NCBI GenBank assembly: GCA_041744375.1
Contig: JBGTLA010000017.1
Location: forward strand, 1-41,061
Direction of reading: 5' to 3'
Source: JBGTLA01 sp041744375
GTDB lineage: Bacteria; Actinomycetota; Acidimicrobiia; Spongiisociales; ZC4RG35
DNA length: 41,061 nt
Below, one piece after another: positions 17,404-26,893 of this stretch. The stretch's first letter is position 1. The number at the start of each line of letters is the position of its first letter. A model generated the notes under the pieces. The model was not told where the DNA came from. It was given only the letters and a program-made list of their open reading frames with translations, and did not search any database. The translations under genes and the position numbers were made by a program.

Positions 17404-17446
17404 CTGTTAATCCGTTGGTTGTGAGTTCGAGTCTCACCCCCGGAGC
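17404..17446 (+). repeat. tRNA-Asn(GTT) 3' half, copy C (att-like direct repeat)
   Basis: All 43 bases match copy A, from the anticodon loop to the acceptor end. The base before the loop and the whole 5' anticodon stem differ, so identity starts exactly at CTGTTAA. Upstream, 17126-17403 holds no recognisable gene; weak repeats (GAGGTC at 17290 and 17302) lie about 97 bp before the core. Confidence 0.85.
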
Positions 17447-17700
17447 TTCAAGCGCCCCTTGGGAATCCACCGGAAACCTCTGGGGCGTAAGGGTTTTCGG
17501 CTCTCCCGGTCATCTCCCAACGATTTGCAGGATTTCGCGCTCTCGCCCCCGCCTTCCCTTCGGTTGTTGCCCCAGCCTTGGCCCACGACGAGGGAGCTGC
17601 AGCCGAACGTGGAGGTGGCCAGCGCCACTCGTAGGCTTCCAACCTACGGGCACAGGCATGGACGGGGGCCCGTTCCCTCCCGTACGGCACCGCCTTTGAC

Positions 17701-18360
17701 CTATGTCGGTCCCAGATCTGCCGGCCCAGGGTGTGCTTCCTTTCTGACTCCGGCCGAGTGATCCTCGAGCCGGCCGAGGGCTAAGACGATCCAGCTCACC
17801 GCCAGCACTGCCAACACATAGGCTGCGATATCCAACCAAAGCAGGTTCCCGGACAGGTCTGCAACCCCCGTGGCCAGCAACGAGATCCCGAACAAGGCAC
17901 TGACGAGCTTCCATCGAGGCTCCCGCGCATCGTTCGCAACAACCAACATTCCGACAGCTGTGAGGAACAGTCCTGCGGCCAACACGTATACCGCGGTTCC
18001 GTTGATGGCAAACCGGTATGTGTTAGCGGCAGTGAAGTCCGTGGTGAGGCCGTTTTCGAGAGTCCAACGCGCCAAGTCGATCCCGACCAGCTGGGAGAGG
18101 TCGATCATTTCAGCAACGATGGCAATAGCCGCACCCGCCATCAACAGATGTCGAGATCGGTGCGTCCCCCTCACGAAAGGAATGGCAACCAGGAGGCCGG
18201 CGAAAGCTACCGCCACTGCTAGGTTTTCCCAACGGCCGTACGTCAAGTACCACTCCTCATGAGCCACAGCAACGTCGATGATCTGTTGCGGTAACTTGTC
18301 GGCAACAGGTCCTGGATCGCTTAGACCGACATCGAACGCGTCAAGCGCTGCGATCACCAC
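17701..18360 (-). CDS. Multi-pass membrane protein of unknown function (N-terminus possibly frameshifted)
   Basis: 219 aa as read from the GTG at 18360. Six hydrophobic segments are visible, among them NLAVAVAFAGLLVAIPFV, HLLMAGAAIAIVAEMI, AVYVLAAGLFLTAVGMLVVA, WKLVSALFGISLLATGV and AYVLAVLAVSWIVLALG. The frame stays open upstream and encodes another membrane segment (GSLFVTIFAIAVIVVIAALD) but has no start codon. A good start (GTG 18458, MSQLSNPDSLPGQRSS) lies in the neighbouring frame, so one indel near 18400 probably separates the two. No family is recognised. It is downstream of the lipoprotein gene in the same direction. Confidence 0.6.
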   Translation of the reverse strand: MVIAALDAFDVGLSDPGPVADKLPQQIIDVAVAHEEWYLTYGRWENLAVAVAFAGLLVAIPFVRGTHRSRHLLMAGAAIAIVAEMIDLSQLVGIDLARWTLENGLTTDFTAANTYRFAINGTAVYVLAAGLFLTAVGMLVVANDAREPRWKLVSALFGISLLATGVADLSGNLLWLDIAAYVLAVLAVSWIVLALGRLEDHSAGVRKEAHPGPADLGPT

Positions 18361-18677
18361 GATTACAGCGATCGCGAAGATGGTGACAAAGAGCGACCCA
18401 CGGGCAAGCGGGAGCTGCGCTGTCCTGGAAGTGAATCTGGGTTGCTCAACTGGCTCACTTGTATATCTCTCTCATGACGGGTTCGTGCTGACCGGGGCCC
18501 GGTTGATCGGTTCACAGGTTATGGGAGTGGTCCTCGCCCTAATCGGACTTGGACGGTTGGGAAACGAATAGCGACACCGGCCACCCAAAGAACCGGGGGA
18601 CCGACCGCCCTCAACCAACGAAGAATCAGGTGCCCGACCATCCAGGTCCATAGCCGATTCTGCCGCCGGCGGCATCG

Positions 18678-18698
18678 GCGGGTGTGACAGCCACCCGC
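18678..18698 (-). terminator. Possible terminator after the lipoprotein gene
   Basis: A 7-bp stem GCGGGTG/CACCCGC with a seven-base loop lies 48 bp beyond the lipoprotein stop on its strand. No T-run follows, as is common in high-GC actinobacteria. Confidence 0.4.
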
Positions 18699-18745
18699 TA
18701 AAGCCCATCGGGGAGTGCCTACCTTTGTTCGGGAACCTCCGTCTC

Positions 18746-20356
18746 CTACGGCGAGGCGTGGTGGAACGGTCCACTCTCTAACACCACGAATATGAGACAG
18801 TCGTGTGCCCGCGCCGCACACATTGCTTGCACCTCTTCGTCTTCTGATCCCACGCGGAGTGTGAGTGCCTGCCCATCGAAGGTGTATTCGAGGGGGGTGG
18901 TCCCGCAGCAGGTTTCGAATATCTCCAAGGTGGTTTCGCCTATCACCTCGTAGGTCCCGCTGGAGCCCACCACGTTTGGTCCTCCGTCGTGAGCCATACG
19001 CTGGATGAACCGACCACGCTCGAACACGATGGACACGGTGAAAGTGCCGGTGCCGATGTCTGACTCGATCGCTTCAAAGAGGTCGTCGCTGATCTCGACA
19101 CCGCGGGCCTGCACCGCTGCGGTGGCATCGTCCATCGTCAGTGCTGTCGTGCTGTAGGTGCCATCGGGTAGCCGTGGGTCGGCCTCCCGTTCCGTAGTCC
19201 CGCGTGCGCATCCTTCGGGGATCTCAAGAGCATCGGGGGTCATCGACTCTTTGATCTGGTCGATTTCTGCCATGTATGACGCTGTGGCGCTGTCACTCAT
19301 GAGCTGGTCGTAGACCGGGTGCAGAGCCTCACGTAGCGACGCAATTTCGGACTCCGACGCCTCGTAGACAGATCCTCCGAGATCGCAGATCTGCCGTAGC
19401 CCAGCACTGTCGTCGGAAACCAGGTCAAGGGAGACGGCGGCCGTCTCCGCCGCAGCGGCAACCAACCAGTCCTCGTGCCGGTCATCGAGCCGGCCCAGGG
19501 CCTCGGGAGACGCCACAAGGACGCCGAACGCCGGCCAGAACACGACGTTGGGGGTCACGTGACGGGCCAGGGCAGGTCTGCCGGCATGGAACGGCACGGT
19601 GTTCTCGTAGCCATCGATGGAACCGTCGGATAGCCCGGCGTCGCGCTCTTCAGGAACCACATCGGTGTGTGTCGCCCCGAAGGCCGTAATCGTGGCTAAC
19701 CCGATCGTTGAGCGGAAGGCGTGAAAGGTGGCACCCGAGTACGTCTCCGCCCCGAGGAAGGGCTGATCCACGCCGCTCGGAACGCGCAGCCGACCGGCCA
19801 GTATCGCCAGTCCTCGAACCCCCAACCTTTCTACCCCCGGGAGCATCCGATCCGGGATGCCGCTGGTCAGCACGGCGCCTTGCAGCGGATAGGTGTCGAT
19901 GTACATCGGAGCGGTGAGAGCGTCGAAGTCGGTGACGCCCATGGCGGCGAAAGCTCGAGCTCCAACCAAGCCGAGATTGAGGTCCCCTGATGCCACTGCC
20001 TCGACGATCTCACGTTCGACGTCCTGGCGCGTGCCAGTGACATCCCACTCTTCGGCAAGCTCTATGCGAAGCTGCCCGTGAGAGACTTCGGCAGCCGAAG
20101 CGATCAGGCGCTCGACTTGCTCAGCGGGGAAGCCGCCCGTTCTTCCCAGCCGGAGGGTGACCACTTCGGAGGGCTCGTTCGCCGGTGGCCCCTCAGGTTG
20201 TTCTTCAATGACAACCGCAGCCGTTGAGGCTACCGGCGGCATCTCGACCGATGATGTGCCCGTGCCCGCACAAGCGGCCGACACGGTTAGCAGCGCGATC
20301 AGCAGGATTCTTCCAGACCAATTCCGAGCCCGTAAGTCACGTGTTAACCCGTCCAT
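18746..20356 (-). CDS. DctP-like (TRAP-type) substrate-binding lipoprotein with extra C-terminal domain
   Basis: 536 aa. ATG at 20356 is chosen for GAGGAA seven to eight bases upstream and because the signal sequence follows at once (GRILLIALLTVSAAC, lipobox Cys near residue 29). Residues about 65-390 read as a TRAP periplasmic binding protein: VTLRLGRTGGFPAEQVERLI, ELAEEWDV, VASGDLNLGLVGARAFAAMG, and FHAFRSTIGLATITAFGATH, which matches the DctP ligand-pocket helix. About 130 further residues (DGTYSTTALTMDDATAAVQA, GSSGTYEVIGETTLEIF) form a beta-rich domain. No DctQ/DctM permease is nearby, so it may sense rather than import. It lies 406 bp downstream of the giant signalling gene on the same strand. 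Confidence 0.8.
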   Translation of the reverse strand: MDGLTRDLRARNWSGRILLIALLTVSAACAGTGTSSVEMPPVASTAAVVIEEQPEGPPANEPSEVVTLRLGRTGGFPAEQVERLIASAAEVSHGQLRIELAEEWDVTGTRQDVEREIVEAVASGDLNLGLVGARAFAAMGVTDFDALTAPMYIDTYPLQGAVLTSGIPDRMLPGVERLGVRGLAILAGRLRVPSGVDQPFLGAETYSGATFHAFRSTIGLATITAFGATHTDVVPEERDAGLSDGSIDGYENTVPFHAGRPALARHVTPNVVFWPAFGVLVASPEALGRLDDRHEDWLVAAAAETAAVSLDLVSDDSAGLRQICDLGGSVYEASESEIASLREALHPVYDQLMSDSATASYMAEIDQIKESMTPDALEIPEGCARGTTEREADPRLPDGTYSTTALTMDDATAAVQARGVEISDDLFEAIESDIGTGTFTVSIVFERGRFIQRMAHDGGPNVVGSSGTYEVIGETTLEIFETCCGTTPLEYTFDGQALTLRVGSEDEEVQAMCAARAHDCLIFVVLESGPFHHASP

Positions 20357-20695
20357 GTCTGTTCCTCGCTTAGAGCGTCCACTGTGGTCCGGGTCATCTT
20401 CGGAGCGGTCGCTCAAAGCGCGCTCAAGACAGCGTGCCCGGCCCAGGCCCGCGTAGTGAATGACGCGCCGAGTTTCATGCCATCAGCCGCCGGACGGATC
20501 GACCACGCCGGCCGCTCTGCCAGATCGACGGGACATCGGGACGCGCCTCGCGAGGTCATGGGTATCGGTGCTCCCGGAGAGTCCGACTGGTAAGGAAGTG
20601 GAACATGTCTACCCCCTCGTGTCGAGGGCCGCCGCCATGGCGGCACATCTCGAGATCTACGGTGGATCGCTCAGCTCATGCTCCGTTCGGACTCA

Positions 20696-20722
20696 AAGAT
20701 CGCTGCACCCCCGTGCGATCTT
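20696..20722 (-). terminator. Hairpin after the giant signalling gene
   Basis: AAGATCGC (20696-20703) pairs with GCGATCTT (20715-20722). GCAC/GTGC extends the stem inward past one bulged T (20704). It is about 40 bp past the stop of the 5.8-kb gene, in the 406-bp gap before the lipoprotein gene. The rest of that gap (20357-20695) shows no gene; it should hold the lipoprotein promoter, which I could not define. Confidence 0.5.
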
Positions 20723-20762
20723 CGATCGACCATCTTGAAGGGAAGAAGAGAACGAACCTTGC

Positions 20763-23700
20763 CTAGCTGCCTCTGAGTTCTTGGAGGGTGGGACAGTCGT
20801 TCCCGAACCCGTAGCGGTCACACTCGGTGGCGGTGAACCCACGGGTGAGGGACCCGGCCACCACACCGGCCAATTCGTGGGGGTCGAGGGCATATGCCAG
20901 CACTCCACCGGTCTGCGGTGCCACCGCAAGCTGCGAGTCACTCAGGAAGGCCACCCCTTGCATCTGGGTGTCGGCGACGAAGATCTCCTGCACCGGCCTA
21001 CGGTCCACGACGTCCCAGATGTGAACGAAACCCTCCGACGTGCCAATTGCGAGCAGTCGCCCATCGGGGCTGAGAGCGTATGACTTGGCAGACCCTTGGG
21101 TGATCTCCTCCGCCGTTGCCAGCATCTCAAAGGTTTGGGTGTCGAGCCATTCGAGCGAGGCGGCGCCGACACCCAGGAAGTTGCGGATGTTGACGAGGTG
21201 CTCCCCGTCGGGCGTGAAAGCCACCAGTGCACCGCCTCGCCAACCCTCGACCTCGATGAGGGTGTGTTTCCAGGTGTCGGTTGACAGTTCGAGGAGGAGG
21301 TCGTCCGCCCAGCAGCCGAAGAGGAGTCGGGCACCGTCGGGAACCGCCAACATCGGCGAAGGGGGACACTTCTCGAGGGTCTCCTCATCCATGATCGACA
21401 CGAGCTCTCCGGTGGCCGCCTCCCACACGGTGACACCTGGTCGCACATTCACGATGTGCTGGCCATCGAGGGTCCACTCGGTACGGAGCGGCAGCATGGC
21501 GAACGGGGTGGCCGGATACTCCTCGCATTGGGACTCTCCGTCCGCCAGGAAGTCGATCCCGGATCGGAAGACACAGAGCCCTTCCAACTCGGTCAAGGCA
21601 TCTCCGGAGTTCAGGTCCCGGACAGTCAGCGGTCCTACCGTCAGGAAGACCCCGTCCTCGGTCACCGTGGGCGGCGTCACCTGTTCCTGACGCACGAGGC
21701 GGGTGCCATCGGGCGAGATGGACTGATGCTGACCGTAGAAACCCGGCCACTCGCGCATGTCTCTGGTCTCAGCGTCGATGAGGTACGAGCTCGCCTCCCC
21801 CTCCCCGCATAGCTGGGCAACCGCGATCTGGTCCCCAACCCGGGTCAACCCGCCACTGAGCACGAAGCCGTCGCAGGTTCCCACCGCCCATACTTCGCCG
21901 CGCGGGGTGGAGTCAAGGAGCCTCACCCGGCCGGTGGTTCGGTCGCTCACCAGGACACGGTCGCCGGCGACCGCCACCCGGCCCGACCCCTGTGCCGGGA
22001 AACTATCCAGTTCCTGACCATCGGCCGACGACCATGCCTTCACCGTGTTCTCCCGACCCGAGGTGTACACGGTCTCGCCGTCTGCCGAGAACGCCGAGGC
22101 GTGCGCCTCGCCCGGATGCCCGTCGAACTCTGCGACGATCTCTTGAGTGACGACGTCCCACACTGCGAAGGGTCTCGGTCCGACGACGAGCAGGGAGCCG
22201 CCGTGATTGAGTAGGTGGACGGAGGCATCCCCAAGGCCGGGATGGTTGGTCCGGGCAAACTGGAGGATCACTTCGCCGGTCGCCACCTCGACCACGAAGG
22301 AGTTCTCGGCATCGGTGTAGGCGAAGAGACGACCGTCGCCACTCGCCGTCCAAGTCAGAGCCTGCGGCGCCAGCTCGGTCCATTGCCCCGATTCCAGATC
22401 CAGCATCCCGATGGCGGCAGTGTCACCGTCGCAGTCGCCCGAAGGCTGGGCAGTGAAGGCCCGCCCGTCGGCGACGGCGACCACGTCACGCCCACATTCG
22501 CCCAGGTCGTACATTCGGACCAGTTCCCCCGTTGCCGCCTCCCACATGTGGATGCCGATGTCGCCCACCGCGTCATCGTCGGCGATGATCCCCGCCAAGA
22601 CGTGGGAGCCGTCGACAGTGAAGTAAGCGTCCTCGATGAAGGTGCCGCCCTCGCTCTCCCACGCCCACACCAGCTCACCGTCGTCCATGTCGAAGACCTC
22701 GAGACGTCCCGGATCCACCCCGGTGGCGACGATCAGAGTCCCGCCGGGATGGAGGTCCGCCCCGTGAAGATCACTGGATGGCCACGTGTAGGTGGAAAGG
22801 ATGCGGTCGGCAGCAAAGGCGCGGTGCAGGATCGACATCGTGTCGGCCGTCGGTTCGGCGTGATGGGTGGAGGCGACGGCGAGAAGTTTCGCCAGGGAGG
22901 GGTCGGTGTCCAGGGCCGCCTCGGCCGAGGCCACGAGCTCACGGGAGCGGGCCACACTGGCGCTGACCTCGGCGCGCTCGGCCTCCGCTTCGGCCCGGAC
23001 CTCGGCCTGTCGGGCAATGTCGGCCTCTCGGGTGGCCCGGCCAGCTTGAACTGCAGCGATGGCACCGAGGGTGACACCGACCACGGCGAAGGCGGCGAGG
23101 ACGACCGTCAAGGCGCGACGGCGACGGCGACGGGCGGAGCGTTCCTCCTCGTGGCGGGCCCGGGAGACGTCGTAGAAGGCTCGTTCGTCGGGGGTAAGGG
23201 GCGAGGTCTCCGCCCAACCGACGAAGGAGGCGAGACGACTGCCTCCAAGCAGGTAATCGTCGTCCCGAGCGTTGGCCTCCCACTCCCCCATGGCGGAACG
23301 GAACCGCCGCCCGAGGATGAGGCTCTCTCGCTGGTCGTCGATCCAGCCCCGGAGACGTGGCCATTCCCGCAGCAACGCCTCGTGTGATACCTCGACGGTG
23401 GGAGTGCGTGAGACGGGATCACGATCTCCGAGGAGGAGACGTTCCGACATGAACAGGTCGAGGACATGGTCGAGATCGCCAGGGGAGATGCCCAGCGACT
23501 CGAGCTCACCGCGTCTGACCCGCCGGCGAGTGTCGTCGCTTTCCTCGTCGACGGTCACCAATCGCAGCATGGTCTGGCGGGCCGCCGACTGTTGGGCGGC
23601 GTTGAGGCCGAAGAACAGTGCCTCTGCCCGGTTCGCCAGCGCCCCGGTCACCTCCCCGATGCGCTGGTAGTCGGAGGCGGTCAGGAGGTCTCCGCCCCGC

Positions 23701-26531
23701 CGCTCGACCAGCTCGGTCAGGGTGTACTGCAACAGCGGAAGCCCACCCGGCTGGTGGGCGACGTCCTCGACAATGCGATGAGGCAGGCCCGGCTCCCAGC
23801 GCAGACCGACCGCCCGAGCCGGAGCGGTGATCATCTCAACAAGCTCGTCCCTTGTCGGCGGCAGCACCGTCACCTGTCCGTCACGGATCAGGCGGGCGAT
23901 GCGCTCGTCGCCGAGGGGACGGTCGTAATAGTCGGCCCGAAGCGTCGCCAGCACCCGGCCGCCGTTCTCGATCACCTCTAACAGCAGGTCGACGAACTGC
24001 CTCTGAATCTCCGGGTCGTCGACGTGGGTGTAGACCTCCTCGAACTGGTCCACCACCAGTAGCGGCTCGCCTTCCCGGGCGAGGCCCTCGACCGAGCCGG
24101 CCAGGTCACCGGCGGCTTTTTGGAGATCTTTCCCCGGGGCCAATGCCCGCATGAGCGCGTCCACCGGAGTGGCGCCCGGCGTGAAGGTGATGACCAGCGA
24201 CCGTTCCAGTCCCGCCACCTCGCCGGAGGCGAGCCGGGGAACGACGCCCGAACGGACAACCGACGACTTGCCGGAGCCTGAAGGGCCCACCACAGTGACG
24301 AAGCGGTTGCGCTGCAAGGAGGTGAGGATCGCCGCCTCCAGATCGTCTCGGCCATAAAAGTCGGCCGCATCACCCTCGTCGAACGCACGCAGGCCTTTGT
24401 ACGGGTTGCGGGAGACGGTGACGTCGTCCAGCGGGGACACGTCGCCTCCCATGGCCACCTCGAGGTGGCGCACCAAGGCCGACGCCGACTCGTACCGGTC
24501 TTTCGGATTGACGGCAGTGGCGCGGGTCAACACCTCTTCGATCCCGTCAGCGCTTCCGATCAGCTCGGCGGCCAGCACACCTAACGAGTACCGGTCGGCC
24601 GCCGGGGTGGGACCGGTCACGCCTTCTTCGGGGGCTCGATAATGGGGTGCCGATGACACGGACTGGACGATCGCCGGGTCGAGCAACCGTGCCGCGATTC
24701 CGAAGTCGGAGAGGTAGGCGTTCCCGGCGCCATCCAGCATCACGTTGGCGGGCTTGAGATCGCCGTGGGCGACGCCCTGGGAGTGGGCGTGATCGAGCGC
24801 TGCTGCGAGCTGGGAAAGGATGCGACGCGAAGTGGCGCTGTCGACGGGGGCATCACGGACGGCGTCGGCCAGTGACCCTCCCGGGAGCAGGGCGAGCACC
24901 AAGTAGGCACTCTCGCCGAGACGCCAGAAGTCGATGAGTGGAACGATGTGAGGATGGGCGATGCGGGCTATGGTCCGCGCCTCTGCCTCGAACCGTCGCA
25001 CGAACGACGCCTCGGCGGCTAGCTCGGGCCGTATCACCTTGATGGCTACTTCCCGTCCCACCGACGGCTGGTACGCCCGCCAGACCACGCCGAATGCACC
25101 CTCGCCGATGCGGTCCCGCAGTTCGTACCCGGGGAGCGACATCACATCGGGGCGACCGTCCCACCCTGAGCCGGCGTCGAGCCTCAGCTCGGGAAAGTCG
25201 GCGGGAAGCCCAACGAAGACCAGCTGAGCGATTCGTTCCGGGGTTGCCATCCCTCGCAGACTCACCTCTCCCAGATGACGGATCTGGAGCCCCGCCGGCG
25301 CCGTGGCGGTCACTTCGCGTTCCGCGGCGGACGACACCAGGACCTGACCCCCGTGGCCGATGGCGCACAGCCGTGCCGCCCGGTTGAGCGGCGGACCGAA
25401 GAAGTCGCCTCCTCTCTCCTCGGCCTCACCGAGGTCGATGCCAATCCTGACTTTCAACTCCCCGACCTCGCCCCAATCGGTTCGCATGATGCGTGTCTGG
25501 ATGGCCTCGGCTGCGTCGGCGGCCGCCACTGCGCCGGGAAGTACGGCGAGCACCCCGTCACCCGTATGCTTGAACACCCGACCGCCGACCCGCTCGATCT
25601 CGTCGCGGAGGATGGCGTCGTGGTTGGTGAGCGCCACCGCCATGGCCTGCGGAAAGCGGTCCCAACGGGTGGTCGATCCCTCGATGTCGGTGACCAGAAA
25701 CGCCAAGCGGTGCGTGATAGCGGTAGCGCCCCCAGCCGACAGCGAGTCGTCCTGTTCGAGGATGCGGAGTTCGAGATCCTGGAGCTCGGGCGACGGCTCC
25801 ACCCCCAGCTCGTCGGCAAGATAGCTTTCGGTGCGCCGGTAGGCGCGAAGCGCTTCCGCTTGGCGCCCCGACCGATACAAGGCGAGCATGTGCTGAGCGC
25901 GGAACCTCTCCCGGGTGGGATGCTCCTCGGCGAGCGCCTCGAGTTCGGCAATCAGGTCGGAATCGTGGCCGGAAGCGAGGTCGGCATCGATCCTGAGCTC
26001 GACCGCTTCGAGACGGAGAGCTTCGAGACGCCTCACCTCATGCTCAAGGCCCGGGACATCAGTGAGGTCGGCGTACGGCCGACCCCGCCAGCCGGCCAGC
26101 GCGCCTCGCAGATCGGTGGACACGCCCTGAGGGTCGGTCGCCACCCGAGACCGAGCGGCAACCACGGTTTCGACGAAAGCGTTGGCGTCGATCTCCTCCG
26201 GATTCACGTCGAGGCGGTATGCACCCCGATCGAAAACGACTCTTGCGCCTAGCAGTTGTCGGAGGTTGGACACGTAGGTCTGAAGGCTGGCACGAGTCCC
26301 CGGGGCGGCATCCTCTCCCCATATCCCGGTGATGAGCCTCTCGGTCGGGATCGGATTGGGGACCTCGGCGATCAGGAGAGCCAGGAGAGCCCGTTGGCGA
26401 GGTCCACCCAATCCGAGGATGGCACCTTCTGCCTCTAACTCCACGGCCCCCAGGACCCGGATCTGCATAGGGAGAACGTACCCCTCGAGGGGCGCCCGCG
26501 AGGCCTGGCTTTCGGTCGCTACTCGTGGCAT
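20763..26531 (-). CDS. Giant signalling protein: BTAD regulator - nucleotidyl cyclase - Ser/Thr kinase - STAND NTPase - TM - beta-propeller
   Basis: 1922 aa from ATG 26531 (GAGGAA seven bases upstream). In-frame GTG 26585 and ATG 26468 are alternatives. Domains in order: winged-helix DNA-binding (about 22-110: MQIRVLGAVELEAEG, GGPRQRALLALL); BTAD (about 115-255); class III cyclase (about 275-440) with both metal Asp (FLVTDIEGST, HTGDGVLAVL) and NRAARL; protein kinase (about 468-695) with GEGAFGVVW, AIKVI Lys near 498, HGDLKPAN near 589, DFG near 609 and RAPEE; STAND-type NTPase (about 708-1110) with NPYKGLRAF, Walker A GPSGSGKS (about 749-756) and LLVVDQFEE; TM at about 1141-1162; coiled coil; then WD-like beta-propeller repeats (DGETVYTSGRENTVKAW, DGRLLAIGTSEGFVHIWDV). 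All catalytic motifs look intact. It could link nucleotide-dependent assembly, cAMP/cGMP, phosphorylation and transcription at the membrane. No target is known. Confidence 0.9.
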   Translation of the reverse strand: MPRVATESQASRAPLEGYVLPMQIRVLGAVELEAEGAILGLGGPRQRALLALLIAEVPNPIPTERLITGIWGEDAAPGTRASLQTYVSNLRQLLGARVVFDRGAYRLDVNPEEIDANAFVETVVAARSRVATDPQGVSTDLRGALAGWRGRPYADLTDVPGLEHEVRRLEALRLEAVELRIDADLASGHDSDLIAELEALAEEHPTRERFRAQHMLALYRSGRQAEALRAYRRTESYLADELGVEPSPELQDLELRILEQDDSLSAGGATAITHRLAFLVTDIEGSTTRWDRFPQAMAVALTNHDAILRDEIERVGGRVFKHTGDGVLAVLPGAVAAADAAEAIQTRIMRTDWGEVGELKVRIGIDLGEAEERGGDFFGPPLNRAARLCAIGHGGQVLVSSAAEREVTATAPAGLQIRHLGEVSLRGMATPERIAQLVFVGLPADFPELRLDAGSGWDGRPDVMSLPGYELRDRIGEGAFGVVWRAYQPSVGREVAIKVIRPELAAEASFVRRFEAEARTIARIAHPHIVPLIDFWRLGESAYLVLALLPGGSLADAVRDAPVDSATSRRILSQLAAALDHAHSQGVAHGDLKPANVMLDGAGNAYLSDFGIAARLLDPAIVQSVSSAPHYRAPEEGVTGPTPAADRYSLGVLAAELIGSADGIEEVLTRATAVNPKDRYESASALVRHLEVAMGGDVSPLDDVTVSRNPYKGLRAFDEGDAADFYGRDDLEAAILTSLQRNRFVTVVGPSGSGKSSVVRSGVVPRLASGEVAGLERSLVITFTPGATPVDALMRALAPGKDLQKAAGDLAGSVEGLAREGEPLLVVDQFEEVYTHVDDPEIQRQFVDLLLEVIENGGRVLATLRADYYDRPLGDERIARLIRDGQVTVLPPTRDELVEMITAPARAVGLRWEPGLPHRIVEDVAHQPGGLPLLQYTLTELVERRGGDLLTASDYQRIGEVTGALANRAEALFFGLNAAQQSAARQTMLRLVTVDEESDDTRRRVRRGELESLGISPGDLDHVLDLFMSERLLLGDRDPVSRTPTVEVSHEALLREWPRLRGWIDDQRESLILGRRFRSAMGEWEANARDDDYLLGGSRLASFVGWAETSPLTPDERAFYDVSRARHEEERSARRRRRRALTVVLAAFAVVGVTLGAIAAVQAGRATREADIARQAEVRAEAEAERAEVSASVARSRELVASAEAALDTDPSLAKLLAVASTHHAEPTADTMSILHRAFAADRILSTYTWPSSDLHGADLHPGGTLIVATGVDPGRLEVFDMDDGELVWAWESEGGTFIEDAYFTVDGSHVLAGIIADDDAVGDIGIHMWEAATGELVRMYDLGECGRDVVAVADGRAFTAQPSGDCDGDTAAIGMLDLESGQWTELAPQALTWTASGDGRLFAYTDAENSFVVEVATGEVILQFARTNHPGLGDASVHLLNHGGSLLVVGPRPFAVWDVVTQEIVAEFDGHPGEAHASAFSADGETVYTSGRENTVKAWSSADGQELDSFPAQGSGRVAVAGDRVLVSDRTTGRVRLLDSTPRGEVWAVGTCDGFVLSGGLTRVGDQIAVAQLCGEGEASSYLIDAETRDMREWPGFYGQHQSISPDGTRLVRQEQVTPPTVTEDGVFLTVGPLTVRDLNSGDALTELEGLCVFRSGIDFLADGESQCEEYPATPFAMLPLRTEWTLDGQHIVNVRPGVTVWEAATGELVSIMDEETLEKCPPSPMLAVPDGARLLFGCWADDLLLELSTDTWKHTLIEVEGWRGGALVAFTPDGEHLVNIRNFLGVGAASLEWLDTQTFEMLATAEEITQGSAKSYALSPDGRLLAIGTSEGFVHIWDVVDRRPVQEIFVADTQMQGVAFLSDSQLAVAPQTGGVLAYALDPHELAGVVAGSLTRGFTATECDRYGFGNDCPTLQELRGS

Positions 26532-26679
26532 CGGAAGTTCCTCACAGATCGGATTCCGTAGTGCCACCACCATCGTCCGTCCCACTCAAGGGCCACTCAA
26601 AGGGGGTGGCGCCGATGCCCCTACTGGCTTGAGGCGATGCCCCAGCTGAAGTGTTTCTTGTGGGACGCTGGGCTCGTCG

Positions 26680-26885
26680 ATGAGGGTCTCGAAGTTGAAT
26701 CCGTCGGCGTCGATGAAGCAGAGGGCTTCATCCTGGTCGATTCTCTAGCCGCAGCAGACAGGCAGTGTCGCCATCCCGAACGGGGCGTAGCTGGTGGACC
26801 TCGACGCGAGCGGCGCCATCGGGACCTGAGCCTCCCCGAGGACGGCGATCTGCGGGGGTGGTTTCGTGTTCCTACCCAGCGCCAT
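26680..26885 (+). pseudogene. Decayed 3' end of an SLH-like secreted protein gene
   Basis: GFILVDSL, then after a frame change GSVAIPNG, then LVDLDAS, match the end of the intact protein at 28284-29504 (SPILVDSLGQPAGSVAIPSG, LLDLDARGG). At DNA level the stretch from AGTGTCGCCATCCCGA to the shared GAGCGTGGACCGCGC past the stop aligns with 29430-29565, so even the 3' flank is duplicated. In-frame stops and indels break the frame. Nothing else is recognisable between 26532 and 26680, which must include the giant gene's promoter on the other strand. Confidence 0.6.
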
Positions 26886-26893
26886 TAGAGAGC

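Noticed and set aside
17452..17488. CGCCCC/GGGGCG inverted repeat after tRNA-Asn copy C
   Set aside because: Six-base arms with a loop of about 25 bases are too weak in GC-rich DNA to call a structure.
22215..23387. 390-codon plus-strand frame inside the giant gene
   Set aside because: Complement of propeller and NTPase coding sequence; no motif or ribosome-binding site.
25275..26252. 325-codon plus-strand frame opposite the BTAD-cyclase part
   Set aside because: Shadow of the real minus-strand gene, whose motifs are unambiguous.
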